DNA from: Paramecium tetraurelia
Lineage: Eukaryota > Ciliophora > Oligohymenophorea > Peniculida > Parameciidae
Direction of reading: 5' to 3'
Assembly: GCF_000165425.1 (NCBI RefSeq)
Contig: NW_001799636.1
Span: 124,001-188,000 of the forward strand
Length of the DNA: 64,000 nt
Of this stretch, positions 12,462-24,716 are shown in pieces. Made by a program: the position numbers and the translations under genes. Under the pieces are notes generated by a model. That model saw only the letters and a list, made by a program, of their open reading frames with translations. It had not been told where the DNA came from and ran no database searches. Numbering within the stretch: the first letter of the stretch is position 1; every line of letters begins with the position of its first letter.

Positions 12462-14090
12462 ATGATAATATTTATTTTAATTACACACATTAGTGCTTAA
12501 TGCTCTCATCCAATATTTTGCTAAGGTGACATTCTACATACAGTTTAGACACAAAAAATATTCAATGATGGGAAAACCTTTGTGGACATGACTATGAAAA
12601 AGACAGAAACCGAGATTTTAAATGTTTGGAAAACAATTGACACAAAAAATAAAGAATAAGTGACAGCTTTTGTGGCTGATAATTTTATTGAAGCAGGCAG
12701 CGATTTAGAATCTATCAGACCCAGTGACTATAAAGAGAAGCCTGATTATGTAGATAATATTAAGGTTGAAGAGTTAAAAGATTGGAGTTTAGAAATTAAT
12801 AAGATATGGTTGGAATTGTGCAAAGAATTTAAGAAAGGTATTGAAGATTCCACTTCGATACTATATGTTCCAAATCCATTCTTTGTACCAGGGGGTAGAT
12901 TTAGAGAGTTCTATTATTGGGATACAATGTGGGTTATTGATGGATTAATAATCAGTAAAATGTTCGAAAGTGCCATCAAAATGTAGGAAAATTTTGTGTA
13001 TACTATTAATAAGCTCGGTTACATACCCAACGGAGCTAGGATCTATTATAAAGGGAGAACTTAACCTCCTGTACTAGCCTAAATAACCTACAACATATAT
13101 TAAGGATTGATACAAGATGGATAGGAAGAAAGAGCCAAATAGTTTATAATTAATTCATTTGGAGCTGTAGAAAAAGAGTTCCAATACTTTTACGAGCATA
13201 GATCAATAAGAGCATGCTTGATATTTTAAAATGTTTATTGTGATGTCATGTTGTATCATTATGATTCAGACATCTACTATCCAAGACCAGAGTCATATAA
13301 TGAAGATATTTCGATAGGACATGCAAATATTCATATGTATCATGAAATCACAGCAGGAGCTGAGAGCGGTTGGGACTTTTCTACAAGATGGTTTGCAGAT
13401 TAGAAGTCATTAGAATCCATACAAACATCATATATTTTAAGTGTTGATTTAAATACCTTCATGATAATCAATATGAAAAGATTAGCTTCATTTTCTAAAG
13501 TTTTGGGATTGTAAGCCAAGCAAACCTTTTATGATACACTGAGTAAGAACACTGAAGAGATACTGTTAGACAAATTTTACAATAAAGAAACATATTAATG
13601 GAATGATTACAATTATAAGGACAAGAAGTTTAATAAGAATTTTTATGCTTCCAATTATTTTCCATTAAATTTAAAATCAAAGTCAGATAGCAATTTGATA
13701 GAAAATTTGAAACAAATGATATAATAATATCCTGGAGGAATCCCAACTTCTATCTTCAATACAGGATAATAATGGGATCTTCCAAATTCATGGCCTCCTC
13801 TTAATCAAATGATTATCTAAGGATTAATCAATAATGATTAGAAGGAACTTGCCTTATAATTATCCTAAAATGTTATCAACAATGCCTATTGTTGTTTCTA
13901 GAAATCTATCACTTAATATGGAAAAGGATACATGTTTGAGAAGTATAATGCTGCAAGCGTAGGAACATCTGGAGGAGGTGGAGAATATGAAGTATAAACA
14001 GGATTTGGATGGACCAATGGTGTAGTTATTTGGATATTAAATACATTTGGATAATAATTATTGTTACCAACATGTCCATAATAGATATGA
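12462..14090 (+). CDS. trehalase, glycoside hydrolase family 37, secreted
   Basis: Hydrolyses trehalose to two glucose. The reading frame is intact and intronless, 542 residues, with a signal peptide (MIIFILITHISAQC) that predicts a lysosomal or secreted enzyme. Both GH37 signatures are present: PGGRFREFYYWDTMW near residue 145, and QWDLPNSWPP near residue 440. PRPESYNEDI and GAESGWDFSTRW carry residues that in the family line the active site, including the catalytic acid Asp of the latter. C-terminal GGGGEYEVQTGFGWTNG is also typical. A stretch near 13200-13250 is less conserved. It could hide nothing more than divergence. Confidence 0.95.
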
Positions 14091-14110
14091 ATTATAAGAA
14101 AAAGAAATGG

Positions 14111-16056
14111 TCATAAATGTTACAAATCTGTAATCTTGGTTAATTTTTTAGCGTCTCTCTATTCTTTCTAAAGTCGCTGTTGCATACGATTATAGCGTCC
14201 TTGAAATAGTTTTGTATCATCTTTAAGTCTTTTCCATTTTATGGGTAAGAAACATTAATCTTTCGTCATGAGATTATCCATGAGCAACTTTTCATGATAT
14301 CCATTGTAGATACGCTTCACATACTCATATTTCATAATATCTGGATCATCAATGAACTCTTTCTGTTGAGATTCTTATATATGAAGAGATTCCCTTTGAG
14401 TCTATGGTTAGGATTTAATGACCATAGCCATGTTGTCTAAAGGAATGTACAGAGGATTTAATCTCTCAGATTCCAAAATCAGATCTGAAACTTTGTCAAT
14501 TTCTATAGCTTACTATAATTTTGTATTTAGAATGTGTAATGGAATTCTATTCTTTATTTAACTTGTTCTATTCACATTTTTTGAAAGTAATTTAAACTAT
14601 TCCCAAGATCCTTGAAAGTTCTTATTATCCTTCACATCTCTGTCTGTTTTCAGCAGCTGCAATTTCCCTGATTTCATCTATTCTTTTATCAATTCAAATT
14701 TAATTGTACTAAATCGAGGTTTGTGTTCCGATTAGAAACCTAATGTTTGTAATTCAGAAATCATCATTGTGCTTCTTCTCTTTAATTACATCACATATAA
14801 GGATTGTTTCCTTTGCAAACGAGAATATAAGAAATCTTCAGGTTATATTGGTTTAATCTACTATTCTAATGCTTTCTAATTTAGCTCTTAAAGACATTTA
14901 GTTCTCTTATTTTCATCATAAAATACATTTCTTACTTTATTGTTTTTCAATTCCACATAATCCTTATACTTCTTAACCTTCTCTTTAACTTATTATTTAA
15001 AATGCTCAGACACTTAATAAGCTTGCTCATTCCCAATAAATAATACAATGCCATCTCCACATAAAAATTCCTCGCATCGAAATCCACTCTTTATCAATTA
15101 AGGTTTTGGGTATTTAGAATTCCATTAATATAATCTACCAAGCTGATCAACACATGCAGCTTGACTTTAAGCTACATGAATTTTACGAATATTTGAATAC
15201 TCATTAGGCATTTGAACTTCCTTAATCTTCAATGCTTATTCAAATGTCATAGGTTGTAAACCATTCCCCCATTCATAAATGACTCCTTGCTAATTCAAAG
15301 CCAAACTATAATGATTTCCACATTAAATGTCCTGAATTCTGTCCAGATGTTTGATTTGAGTAGGAGTACTACAATATGTCTGGAATGAGTATCCTGCCAT
15401 TTACAATCCTAATTCTCCATTCTTCCCATTTCCCCATGAATATACACACCCGTTTTCATCCAACAATAACGAATGACTTATTGAACATGATATCTTCACT
15501 ACCTTATTCATTATCAGTAGCGGTTTCGACGTAGAAACTACATTAGTCTACACTCCCATTAAATGAGTAAATCCGCTTCCATATAAATCACCGTGTTAAA
15601 TGTAATAAAATCGATCATTTTATGCACATAATTATGATACTCCCTTTTAAGGCAATTGTTTTGGATCTATACATAATCCTTTAAATATTGAACAACCATA
15701 ATTAGTTTCACCCCAATAATAAAGACCTTCCCAATTGTAAGCATAGGTATATGTTTCAGCACAAGTTAGAAGATCATAATTGCAATAGAGCCTTTAAGGT
15801 TTCTTTTGTACTTCAGAGACCTCCCCTAAACCTAATTGAGCATGAGAATTATCCCCAAAAACCCATACATCATCCCTAACTATTTTACTTTTGTACCGAT
15901 TGCCAAATAGAAAAAAAGAACGGAATCCTCCGAATAGTCTAATGATAGTAGCATCAACGAGGATCTAATTCACTGAACCGTGAGGTACAAAGTCCACCAA
16001 ATCAGTACGGCCGATAAAGAAGACTACTTTTATTTGCACACACTACCATTGCTCAT
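14111..16056 (-). CDS. RCC1-repeat protein with coiled/basic C-terminus
   Basis: The N-terminal half carries RCC1-type beta-propeller repeats: VWVFGDNSHAQLGLGEV, LYYWGETNYG, VYSWGNGKNGELGL and CGNHYSLALNQQGVIYEWGNG. These fold as a propeller used for exchange-factor activity or protein and membrane binding. The C-terminal half is charged and partly helical, ending AKKLTKITDLQHL. One 23-nt intron (16024-16046) lies four codons after the start; otherwise the frame is unbroken for about 640 residues. Whether it acts on a small GTPase cannot be seen. Confidence 0.9.
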
Positions 16057-16537
16057 ATTTGGATGGGGTTGTTAATTAATTAATATTTATGAAAAATAAA
16101 TTAAGACTTATTAAAATCTTGATGGATAAAAGAAGACATATCATCAGTTTATATATTATATTATGTTCCAATGTGTTATTATTTTATCTCATTTTACATG
16201 AATTATCACATTGATATATCAAATCTATCAAGGATTGGGGTATTGAATTAAAAAATTTTGAGTACTTTTTAATGGTTTAATTCGACCTAAGTAAATGATT
16301 TTGGTAAAAATGTGTATCTGGAATTCAATATTATCAGATGATTAAATGGTTCCATGTCTATTATATACCTAAAACATATAGGAGAAATAAGGGATAAATT
16401 TATTAATATATCATCATGAATTGGGATCTTAAATTTTAATAAGAAATTTAACAATTCAAAATTCTCATGTAGAAATGAATAGAATTTATTATTAAATAAT
16501 CGCAGTCATAAAATAATATTGTATGAATGTATATTGA
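16057..16537. other. intergenic region between two minus-strand genes
   Basis: AT-rich, without a stable frame. It must hold the promoter of the RCC1 gene and the 3' flank of the coiled-coil gene upstream. No specific element recognised. Confidence 0.5.
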
Positions 16538-17834
16538 TCAGGATATTATTTTCACATTGGGAAGTATTTATTATTATTACTGTAAAAGTGTAGGCTACAT
16601 AGTTTATATGGGTTGGTCTTAAATGATGTATTATTTATGAATTGGCTATGGAGGATATGATTATGATGAATCTATTACATACTGTGTTTGAATTGGACGA
16701 GTAGTAGTGGTTTATTCAAGAATTACTCTTTAAGGAGATTGCTATTGGAGCAATATTGATTATCTTGATAATTCTATGCTGATTCGTTACTCCAAAGATT
16801 TAATCAAATCATCCTTTTGACCTATGATTGTGGCCATCTTAATATTCTCCTATTCTATAAACCTAAAATCATTGATCATTCTAGAGTAATCCTATTTTAA
16901 TCTAATTTTCTCAGGATCATCCTTAAATGACAATGACGATAATTCTGAATTAGTGAATTTGAGAGAATCTACTTCTCGTAATAAGACACTGCGTTCTTAT
17001 TCTAAGTATCTCATTTAATTGATTAGCTCATAATTCTCTTATGGCATTGGAACATGAACTACAGATTAAGGAAGTGGTTGTCTTAATCTCAGATCTAAAT
17101 CTTGGACTAAACTACTCTTTTACTAAAGCTCTATTTGTATATTATTTATTATTTGTTTCAACTCCTTAATTTTTTTCTTTTTCTTATCCAATTGGCTTTA
17201 CAATCTCTCCATTTAATAGGTATTGATAATTTGAGGTTATTGTTATTATGGTTGGCTCTATTGAACTCTTGAACTTAATTGATTTTTAATATCAAAGAGG
17301 GATTGCTTTAAATCTGATATTTATCGTTGTTATTCATCCTAGAGTTTTTAATTGTGCATTTAATCTAATTATTATTACATCTTTAATTCCATTTCCTTAA
17401 TTTCTTGTATGTGCAATTTCTCTATTTCATCCAATTTCTTCTCGTAATTCTCATTTCTATTTTACAAAATAGGTTGCTTCTCTAAGAATATTGATCAAAA
17501 TTTTACCTTTCAATACTACTTATCGAGTAACAACTTTTTATTCCTTGTCACAACATGAAACATAAGGTGTGCTAGATATACAGCAATTCTATTCTTATAT
17601 CATATGATCTTCTTTTATAAATTATGATTCTCCTTTCACTACTCTTCTCTCTCTTATTACTGTTGGTTCTGTTGTTATGATTTATGTTGCTGCTTGAATG
17701 TTAGGTACTACAACTATTGGTTATTCATATGTAGAAGCTACATAAGGAGTAGGAACATATGTTTGATAGTATGATTGAGGATGATCATATCTGTATTCGA
17801 CTGCCTTAGTTTTCTTTTCAGAGTGTTTTGACAT
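16538..17834 (-). CDS. coiled-coil protein
   Basis: Starts MSKHSEKKTKAVEYRYDHPQ and has a Tyr/Pro-rich head. A long coiled-coil region follows from about residue 115 (KKLDEIEKLHIQEIKEMEL, RLQSQLDKKKKKIKELKQII, MRYLEQERSVLLREVDSLKF). The tail is Gln/Pro-rich and ends LLQQQQQILPNVKIIS. One 25-nt intron at 17441-17465 (starts GTAAAA, ends GAG) joins the two halves and removes an in-frame TGA. Probably a structural protein of cortex, basal body or similar. That is inference from composition only. Confidence 0.75.
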
Positions 17835-17867
17835 TTAAATAAATCAACGGTTAATTAATTAAAAATT

Positions 17868-18536
17868 TCACGACATAGTAGCATTGCAAGAACAATCAAG
17901 AATTGACCAGAAGGAAGGTGGTTGGATATATTTCTTACGATTTTGCACATCTTCAAATTAACTCAATATCGATTCGCAATAGTTCATTCTCTGTTTCTGT
18001 TGGATTGCAAATCTCTTGGCATATTCAATGAATTAGGATTCTTTCTTGGTTTTGTCAATCATTAAGGCCGTCTCTTTATTAATTGCCTCAAGAATAATCA
18101 TTTTAAATTAATCATTATTTTAACATTGTATTTGTTACACTTTTTTAAGTTGTAATTAGTTTTCAAAATATCTCTCAACTTTCTTTATCTTTTTAGTCCA
18201 ATCCACTCTGAATTCGCAAACCTATCTAAACGTCTTGCCTTGTTAATTTTTTTCATATAATTGTTCATGTATGCAATTTTCCATGTGTAAACAAGCTTGC
18301 ATAATTAAGGAGACCAATAATTCTAAATCCTTTTAATTCTTATATTCAAACAATTTCTTATCAGAATGCGTTGGAGTCTTTAGCTTAAAAGTATAACTAT
18401 TCTAAAAGTCTTGTTATATTGAAGTCTTTAATTTGTCATATATCTGAATTTAAGGAGAAGGATGTTTTCGACGACCGCTGAGTCTTAGTTAGTTGATTTG
18501 AGATTCATCTTGAATTAAATTTGATATATTCTTCAT
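17868..18536 (-). CDS. unknown helical protein
   Basis: Intact, intronless minus-strand frame of 222 residues from MKNISNLIQDESQ to CSCNATMS. It is rich in Lys, Gln and Glu and predicted mostly helical, with Cys-containing helices such as LLVSLIMQACLHMENCIHEQ and WTKKIKKVERYFENQLQLKK. It lies 33 bases upstream of the coiled-coil gene on the same strand. No family recognised. Confidence 0.7.
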
Positions 18537-18626
18537 TAATTTAAATTATGTTTCCTCGAATACTAAAAACTCAAAAGTAATTGGATTGTTGTTAAACTAA
18601 GCTCATTTAGTCCATATACGTTATTC

Positions 18627-19155
18627 ATGAATAAAAATTGCTACAATTTAGCATTGGAATTGAAATAATATCTCTTGTCTGATTATTTGCTTGCTTAATT
18701 TCCAATTTTGTAATTACCAGACTATATGGAGAATACATTTGCTTTACATGTGAACATCTTGCAATAGCGTTTAGTAAATTAAATTTGATAGCTCTAGTTG
18801 AATGAGAAGAACACTCAATCCGAGAAGGACGTTGATCATCTGAGATTCTTTTTGAAGACCTATGTCTATAGTGAATTGGCAAACAAATATAATGAAAAAT
18901 ATCCTGCTGATGGTAAGGAAACATCTTAGAAAAATAGCATTTAGTGATTATTTTATAGAGAACTATCAGAACAGAGTAGAGATCATGGCTGGTGATATAA
19001 AGATTTTAGATAATGACATGCAAACTTTACAGAAGGAGGAGATTGATGAGAATACAAGAAAATTTATTAGGAAATTCATTTTTCTAAATAAAATAGGGAC
19101 TACAAATAATATTGTATAAAAATATAGTAGTTATGTGATGGCTCATGTAAGATGA
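18627..19155 (+). CDS. small helical protein, unknown
   Basis: Two introns give a clean frame of about 158 residues: 18774-18797 (24 nt, carries an in-frame TGA) and 18913-18937 (25 nt). It starts MNKNCYNLALELKQYLLSDY and contains the helix DHLRFFLKTYVYSELANKY. The order of helices loosely recalls the A domain of GINS subunits such as Sld5 (a basic helix after a short N-terminal helical pair). This is weak and I do not assert it. It is divergent from the minus-strand gene beginning at 18536. Confidence 0.65.
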
Positions 19156-19296
19156 TTCCAATAAAATAGATGAACTATTTGCATTCATTGTCATACTTAG
19201 AAATTATGCAATATAAAATCTATTGGGGAATGTAAGAGGCATTAAAATAGTTGAAAGCTTGATTGAATTGTGAATTAGGTAATTGTATAAATGTGA

Positions 19297-20177
19297 TCAT
19301 TTGAGATTGTAATTTTCATCTTAGGGTTTTTTCATTTAAGAATTCATTTTAGACATGATCGATTGATTTTTTATGGATTTTTCAAGTCTATTGATTTCTT
19401 GATTCTATTAATTCTCTAATTCTTTTCTAACATGTTAATATTTGGAGAGCATTCTATATTAATTAGTATTTAATATTACTTTTAGAGTTCTTATGATTTG
19501 CTTTTGCTTAATTCTTCTTGTACTGAGAGAATGCGTTATTACAAAGCATTCAATTCTATAATTTATTTCTATCTTAATTGTTAGATCAAATTCCTGATTT
19601 TGTTCTATCTAGTATGATTCCATTTATCAAATTCTTCCTTTTCTAAATTCAATATCCTCTATTAGATCATATGAGCCTCTTTATAACTTAAATGATTTAG
19701 GTGCTGATTACTTTTCTAACTTTGCCAATTGTTCTTCGGTCTTCCTCAGTTTTAACAATTGAGCAGAATCCTTTGGTTTTAATGGAATTGTATTTTCTAG
19801 TTCTTCAAGAAACGAAGTCAATTCTAATTCATGTCTAGATAGTATCTCATCCTTTGCAGATTTAGTTTCAAAATCAAATTACTTAAATTTCTCATCCCAA
19901 AACAAGTTAAATTGATTAAATTCGTCAAAATGAGCTTTGTCGATTTGTTGCTTTTCATCTGAATGTCTATCAACAACCTCGTGTTTTTATTAGAGATCTA
20001 AGGTTTTTGTCAATTCATTCAATTTTGTTTTGGCTAGATCCGCTTCTAAGTATTTTCCTTGTTTTTCGCAAGTCTTTTGATGATGGTATAAGATTTAGCT
20101 AGAAGTGGGTTATAGGAATACATTTATTCTTGTAGGTCAAATTGTTGAATGGGAATGTTTTGATGAGAGTTAATCAT
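19297..20177 (-). CDS. conserved coiled-coil protein (HELELTSFLEELE / YKEAHMIQ type)
   Basis: A coiled-coil protein of about 285 residues with motifs that recur in a widespread but unnamed eukaryotic family. SRHELELTSFLEELENTIP is followed by LLKLRKTEEQLAKLEK, then YKEAHMIQQRILNLEKEEFD and RQKQIIELNALQQRI. It ends KKPQDENYNLK. A 26-nt intron near 19475-19500 joins the last exon cleanly. Two one-base breaks remain, near 20090 and 19690. Function is not known to me; family recognition is from memory of the motif pattern. Confidence 0.65.
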
Positions 20178-20261
20178 TGATATTTATATATTATTAAAAT
20201 GATAATAATTGATATTATGAAGGAGAGGGTTTCAGACATTTAGAATATCTACAATAATACT

Positions 20262-23200
20262 ATGGCAATAAAACAAATTAGTAATTATTGCTATAATGTA
20301 GAGTATAGAGAGAAGCTTCGTTAAGTTTAAGAGACTGACCTAATGAGTTCACTCTATTAATTTCGTAAATTGACACAATAGGATTTAGCTCAATTCCAAG
20401 AAGGAGCAAAATAAATCTTTAAAATAATTGCACCAGGATTTGATGTACACGATAACATTAGTTAAGACACGATTTAGTAACATCACTCTCACTTCTACCA
20501 GCAAAGTGTTCATAGAGTTGTACAAGCATTTTGGTTTCGGTTAAAAAAGCGACGCTTTGTACAATGAATTACTTCACAATTCCAAGCAGCAGATATTTCT
20601 TTGTCTCATTCAACATCTGATGGATCTCACTAAGTTGGCTTTGTAGTGTGCTGTCAAAAGGTTTTTAGACATGAAACTCCTCTGTACAGGGAAGGAGATT
20701 GAAAAGTCTCCCAATCCTAGAAGAGTAGACATAATATAATTTGCATCAGTTAAGAGAAATAAAATCAATAAAGTGATGCGAAGTGAATCCAATTCTCTCC
20801 ATTAATCTGATAACAAGTAAGACCTTAGGATTGCCATCGATAAAAAAGAGAGACTCTCCATCAACGATGCTATTTCTAATTGTGATAAAAGTGAAATCAT
20901 CAAAAAAAATATAAGAAATTATGAAGAAATCAACGCTGACAACATTTCTACAACTTGCAATAGAAATATCTAAAGGCATTAAAGTTTCTAGAAGCACACA
21001 GAACAAAATACACCAAAATTACAATTCCCAAGCATTTACAAGAATACCTCCTATGTTCTTTACAAAGCTCTCAGATCTCGTAATCAATCTGTCTGTCAAA
21101 CCATTACTACTTATATTAAATAGTTGTAAGACAAAGGATTTTATGAAGAATGAATTAATAAAACTAAATTACTTTATTATGAATATTTGCTTATTATCTC
21201 TTTCCACTTAGTTTAAAGACTTCATCTATCTAATTAATAAGATCCTCAAAAATCATGAAGGAATCACCTCTGTTTCATAAAGACTCTATAAACCACCCCC
21301 TATAGTAATTATATTAGCTAATACACTTAGAAATCGGATTATCAGAAAAAATAACTAAAGCGCCCATCCAATGTATTCCAGACACAGTCACATCCTCCCA
21401 AATAATAAATTCAATAACAAATACTACCTCCAGAATAAATACTGAATTCCATAGTCACAATCGCTAGTGATGATCTTGATCCCTAATAACAACAACTTGA
21501 AGATCCTCATTTAGCATTTCAGTAAATACCTCAAACATTTTTACAGACCATGAGTTATAACCTCAAAGAACAAGGTCTAATCAATAAATTAAAGAACACA
21601 CTCAAGGATCAAATTAGCTACTTATAAGAATCCTTGAACTTTTATAATAACATTCATCAGAAATATGACATCATTCAAACTTCTAAAACCAATCTAGAAG
21701 CTAATGATAAAACGCAGAGATTAAAAGCTTGGTCATATTATAAAGCCAATCAATAAATCAAACTAATCAATGAGAAAATTGACTTATTTTCCATTCCTAT
21801 AGGCTTTAAGATTCAGCCTGACAAAATTTACAACACTACTAAAGAACAAATGAAGACCATCATTCATCAACACATTCAACAGCTCAAAATTAGTTAAGAT
21901 GCTCTTAATTCTTATAAATTTGACAATTTCTTTGATAATCAAAATGTTGAAAGGATTTTCAACTTTCTTATTTCATTCTAAGAAGCATATGAAAAATGTG
22001 AAAATACGAAGTCATTATTGATTATAGAAAACTCACTATGTGATGCTCTACATACACTCAGAATTCAATCTTAAACTTTATTTGACTAAATTAAGGCAAA
22101 GTATGAAGATTGGTATAATAAATTCTAAGAAAAGGATGGTCAATATTAAATGTTTCTCAAAATGCTTCAAATTCGTATACATCATATGCCATTCTACTAT
22201 CTGACACAAACCCCTATTTATGAATCTAAGCATCATCAAGATGTCCTCAAATATATGGATGAAATGCTCATCATCTAACAGTCTCTTAGTCAGTATTAAG
22301 ATCAAATCCCATTTATTATGAAATTCTTAAAATTAAGAAACAAATAGTTAAAAACATTAGAAATCATTATCAATTATGTAAACTCTGATTACCCATATAA
22401 TAAAAGTTTAATAATTGATGTATTCTATCTTAAGGAAGTCAAACTTTTAGATTTAGATTTAACTACATTCGATTATCTCTTATACCTTAGTACTTCAATT
22501 AAAGAATTGTAGGACACATTAATCTAAAAATAAAGATTTGTCTCATCCATAACATTACAAATATTAGATTTGTCTAAATTGAATACAGAGGAAAAAATAA
22601 TTGAAGTTAAAGAGATCAAGAAAACTTAAAAGAAGGAAGTTAAATAACATCTTTTAGATAAATAAAAATAATATTTGAAGAACCTTTCAGTGAAAAATAA
22701 AACAGAAGAATAATTTATTTAGTCAAGACTTAATAAAGAAGATGAAAAATTAAAAATTGAAAAAGAAAATAAGATAGAAAGATTAAAGGCCAAATTATTA
22801 AGGTAGACGATTGCTTAGAAATAAGAAGAGAAGAATTATGAATTTCTACTTAAAAAATACAGATATTAAGAAAACTAATCTAATTTGATAATATAAAAGG
22901 AGGAGAAAAAAAGAAAGAATTTTGATATTTTAGGATAAATGTTGTACTTAATTTTAGATGCTCGATTTAAATTATATAAAACATAATAAAAAGAAACATA
23001 TGATTAAATAATAAATTTTTATGGTTAACATATGTATTAAAAAGGAATTCCTAAGAAATTTAAATTAAGTACAATATAATAATTATACGAGAGCATATAT
23101 GAATTGTCAAAAGATTTTAGAGACCATTTCAATTAATATTTTCTAGATAAACAAGTAAAAAACTATCACAACATTGTTTAACAACAACAAAATCAACAGG

Positions 23201-24489
23201 TTAATGAACAGAGTCAATTATTTTAAGAGGCAAAATAAGTAGATTTTATTAATTTTAGTCTAACAATTTCACTAAAATTACTGAATATCATATCACATCA
23301 CAAAAGTGTTTACTCAATACAGAGATTTATAGATTTTGACATATTATAAATGCCAGACTTAGATTTCTATTCATTAAAACATTATTTGTAATGGATATAG
23401 AAAAATGCTGAAAACACATTTGATTACTTATAAAAGAACAGCGATGCTCTCTTAAGATTTGAGTGGATCCCTTTTCTAAATGGGTAGGTGAAATGTAGTG
23501 AGAAGTAATAGGAGAAGCTATTTGAATTGATTAAAAAGATAAATCACTGTTACATCTTAGAATTTGAAGTGATTAGATATATCATTAATTCATTGGCCAG
23601 AGAATTGTTTCATGAAAACACTTTTAAATTTGATTTAAGATAATTGACTAAGGATTATATTGAATAATCAACTAAACAACAACTTTAGGATAAGATGAAG
23701 TATTTTCCAAAATTAAATCAAGAGTTACTAATCCAACTAGAACCTTTCTTGTTGTATTTGGAATAGAAAGTACTTTGCAATTTAGAGGCCTATTATATCA
23801 TTTCTATAATTTAGAAAGAGACAGTATAGAACGCAGAATTAGAGTAGATAATAAAAAATAATTAGTACTTCCGTGATTCAAATGATGTGTGGAAGTTTAA
23901 ATATCAGGGAATGAGATATATTTTAGAGAAAAATGAATTTAAGAATAATAATCTAAATGAAATGATAAACGAATAGATGAGGAGAAATAGTAATATGAAA
24001 AGTAAGGGAAGTAATTAAGGTCAGTTTGGCAAAAGTTCTCTCTAGGATAAATATTAAGAATTAATGCAATTGAATAATCAAAAAAATGAAAGAATTTAAG
24101 TGAAGAAACCATTGAGTATTATATTGGAAGTGGATTATAAGGAGGATTAGAAATTCTTGGTGAGATTAGTGAATGAAAGTAATTAGAGAGTTAGTATGGA
24201 AATAAAGGAGGAGGTGGTTTCAGATGTTGTGGAGTTGATGTGTGAAAATGTTAAAGGTAAAGATAAGGGGAAGGGTAAATGGGTGATGAAAATTAACAAT
24301 GAGAAGATAAATTTTAGTTAGATTGATATTTTGAGTTATGGAATTCCAAAATGGTTTAATTTAATTATTAATGGGTAGAAAAGGGATATTAGAATGGACT
24401 AAAATATTCTATAATTAGAGAGATATTTAATGGTGAGATATAATAGTGAGAGTGAGAAGGAATTATTTAATATTTATTAATATAAATGA
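20262..24489 (+). CDS. very large helical/coiled-coil protein, unknown
   Basis: About 1390 residues. A 22-nt intron (20445-20466) joins the N-terminal exon (MAIKQISNYCYNVEYREKLR) to TRFSNITLTSTSKVFIELYK. The protein is alpha-helical throughout, with a strong central coiled coil near 22600-22950 (RLNKEDEKLKIEKENKIERL). C-terminal to this are Leu/Phe-rich helices (FLLYLEQKVLCNLEAYYIIS). Two one-base breaks occur in A-runs, near 20908 and 21355. From 21430 to the stop the frame is unbroken for over 3 kb. I recognise no domain. The length and helicity suggest a scaffold or axonemal/cortical component. Confidence 0.75.
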
Positions 24490-24716
24490 AGATTTGATTT
24501 ATTAATTAATTATATTTTTGTATTGGTTTTAATTTTTAACATTAATTCTTGAGATTTGACTTAAAGCATAGCAGTATTTTTGAAATAATATCTCTTAAAA
24601 TTCATCATTATAATATTATAATTAAATGGAATTTGTAATGTGCCTGCAGTTAATGAGTAATATGTTTATAACGGGACTGGGTGTATACATCAGCAATATT
24701 TGTAATTTTGATTATA

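Noticed and set aside
19113-19300. Extension of the small helical gene past 19155
   Set aside because: The TGA at 19153 follows a natural C-terminus, and the next minus-strand gene ends at 19297.
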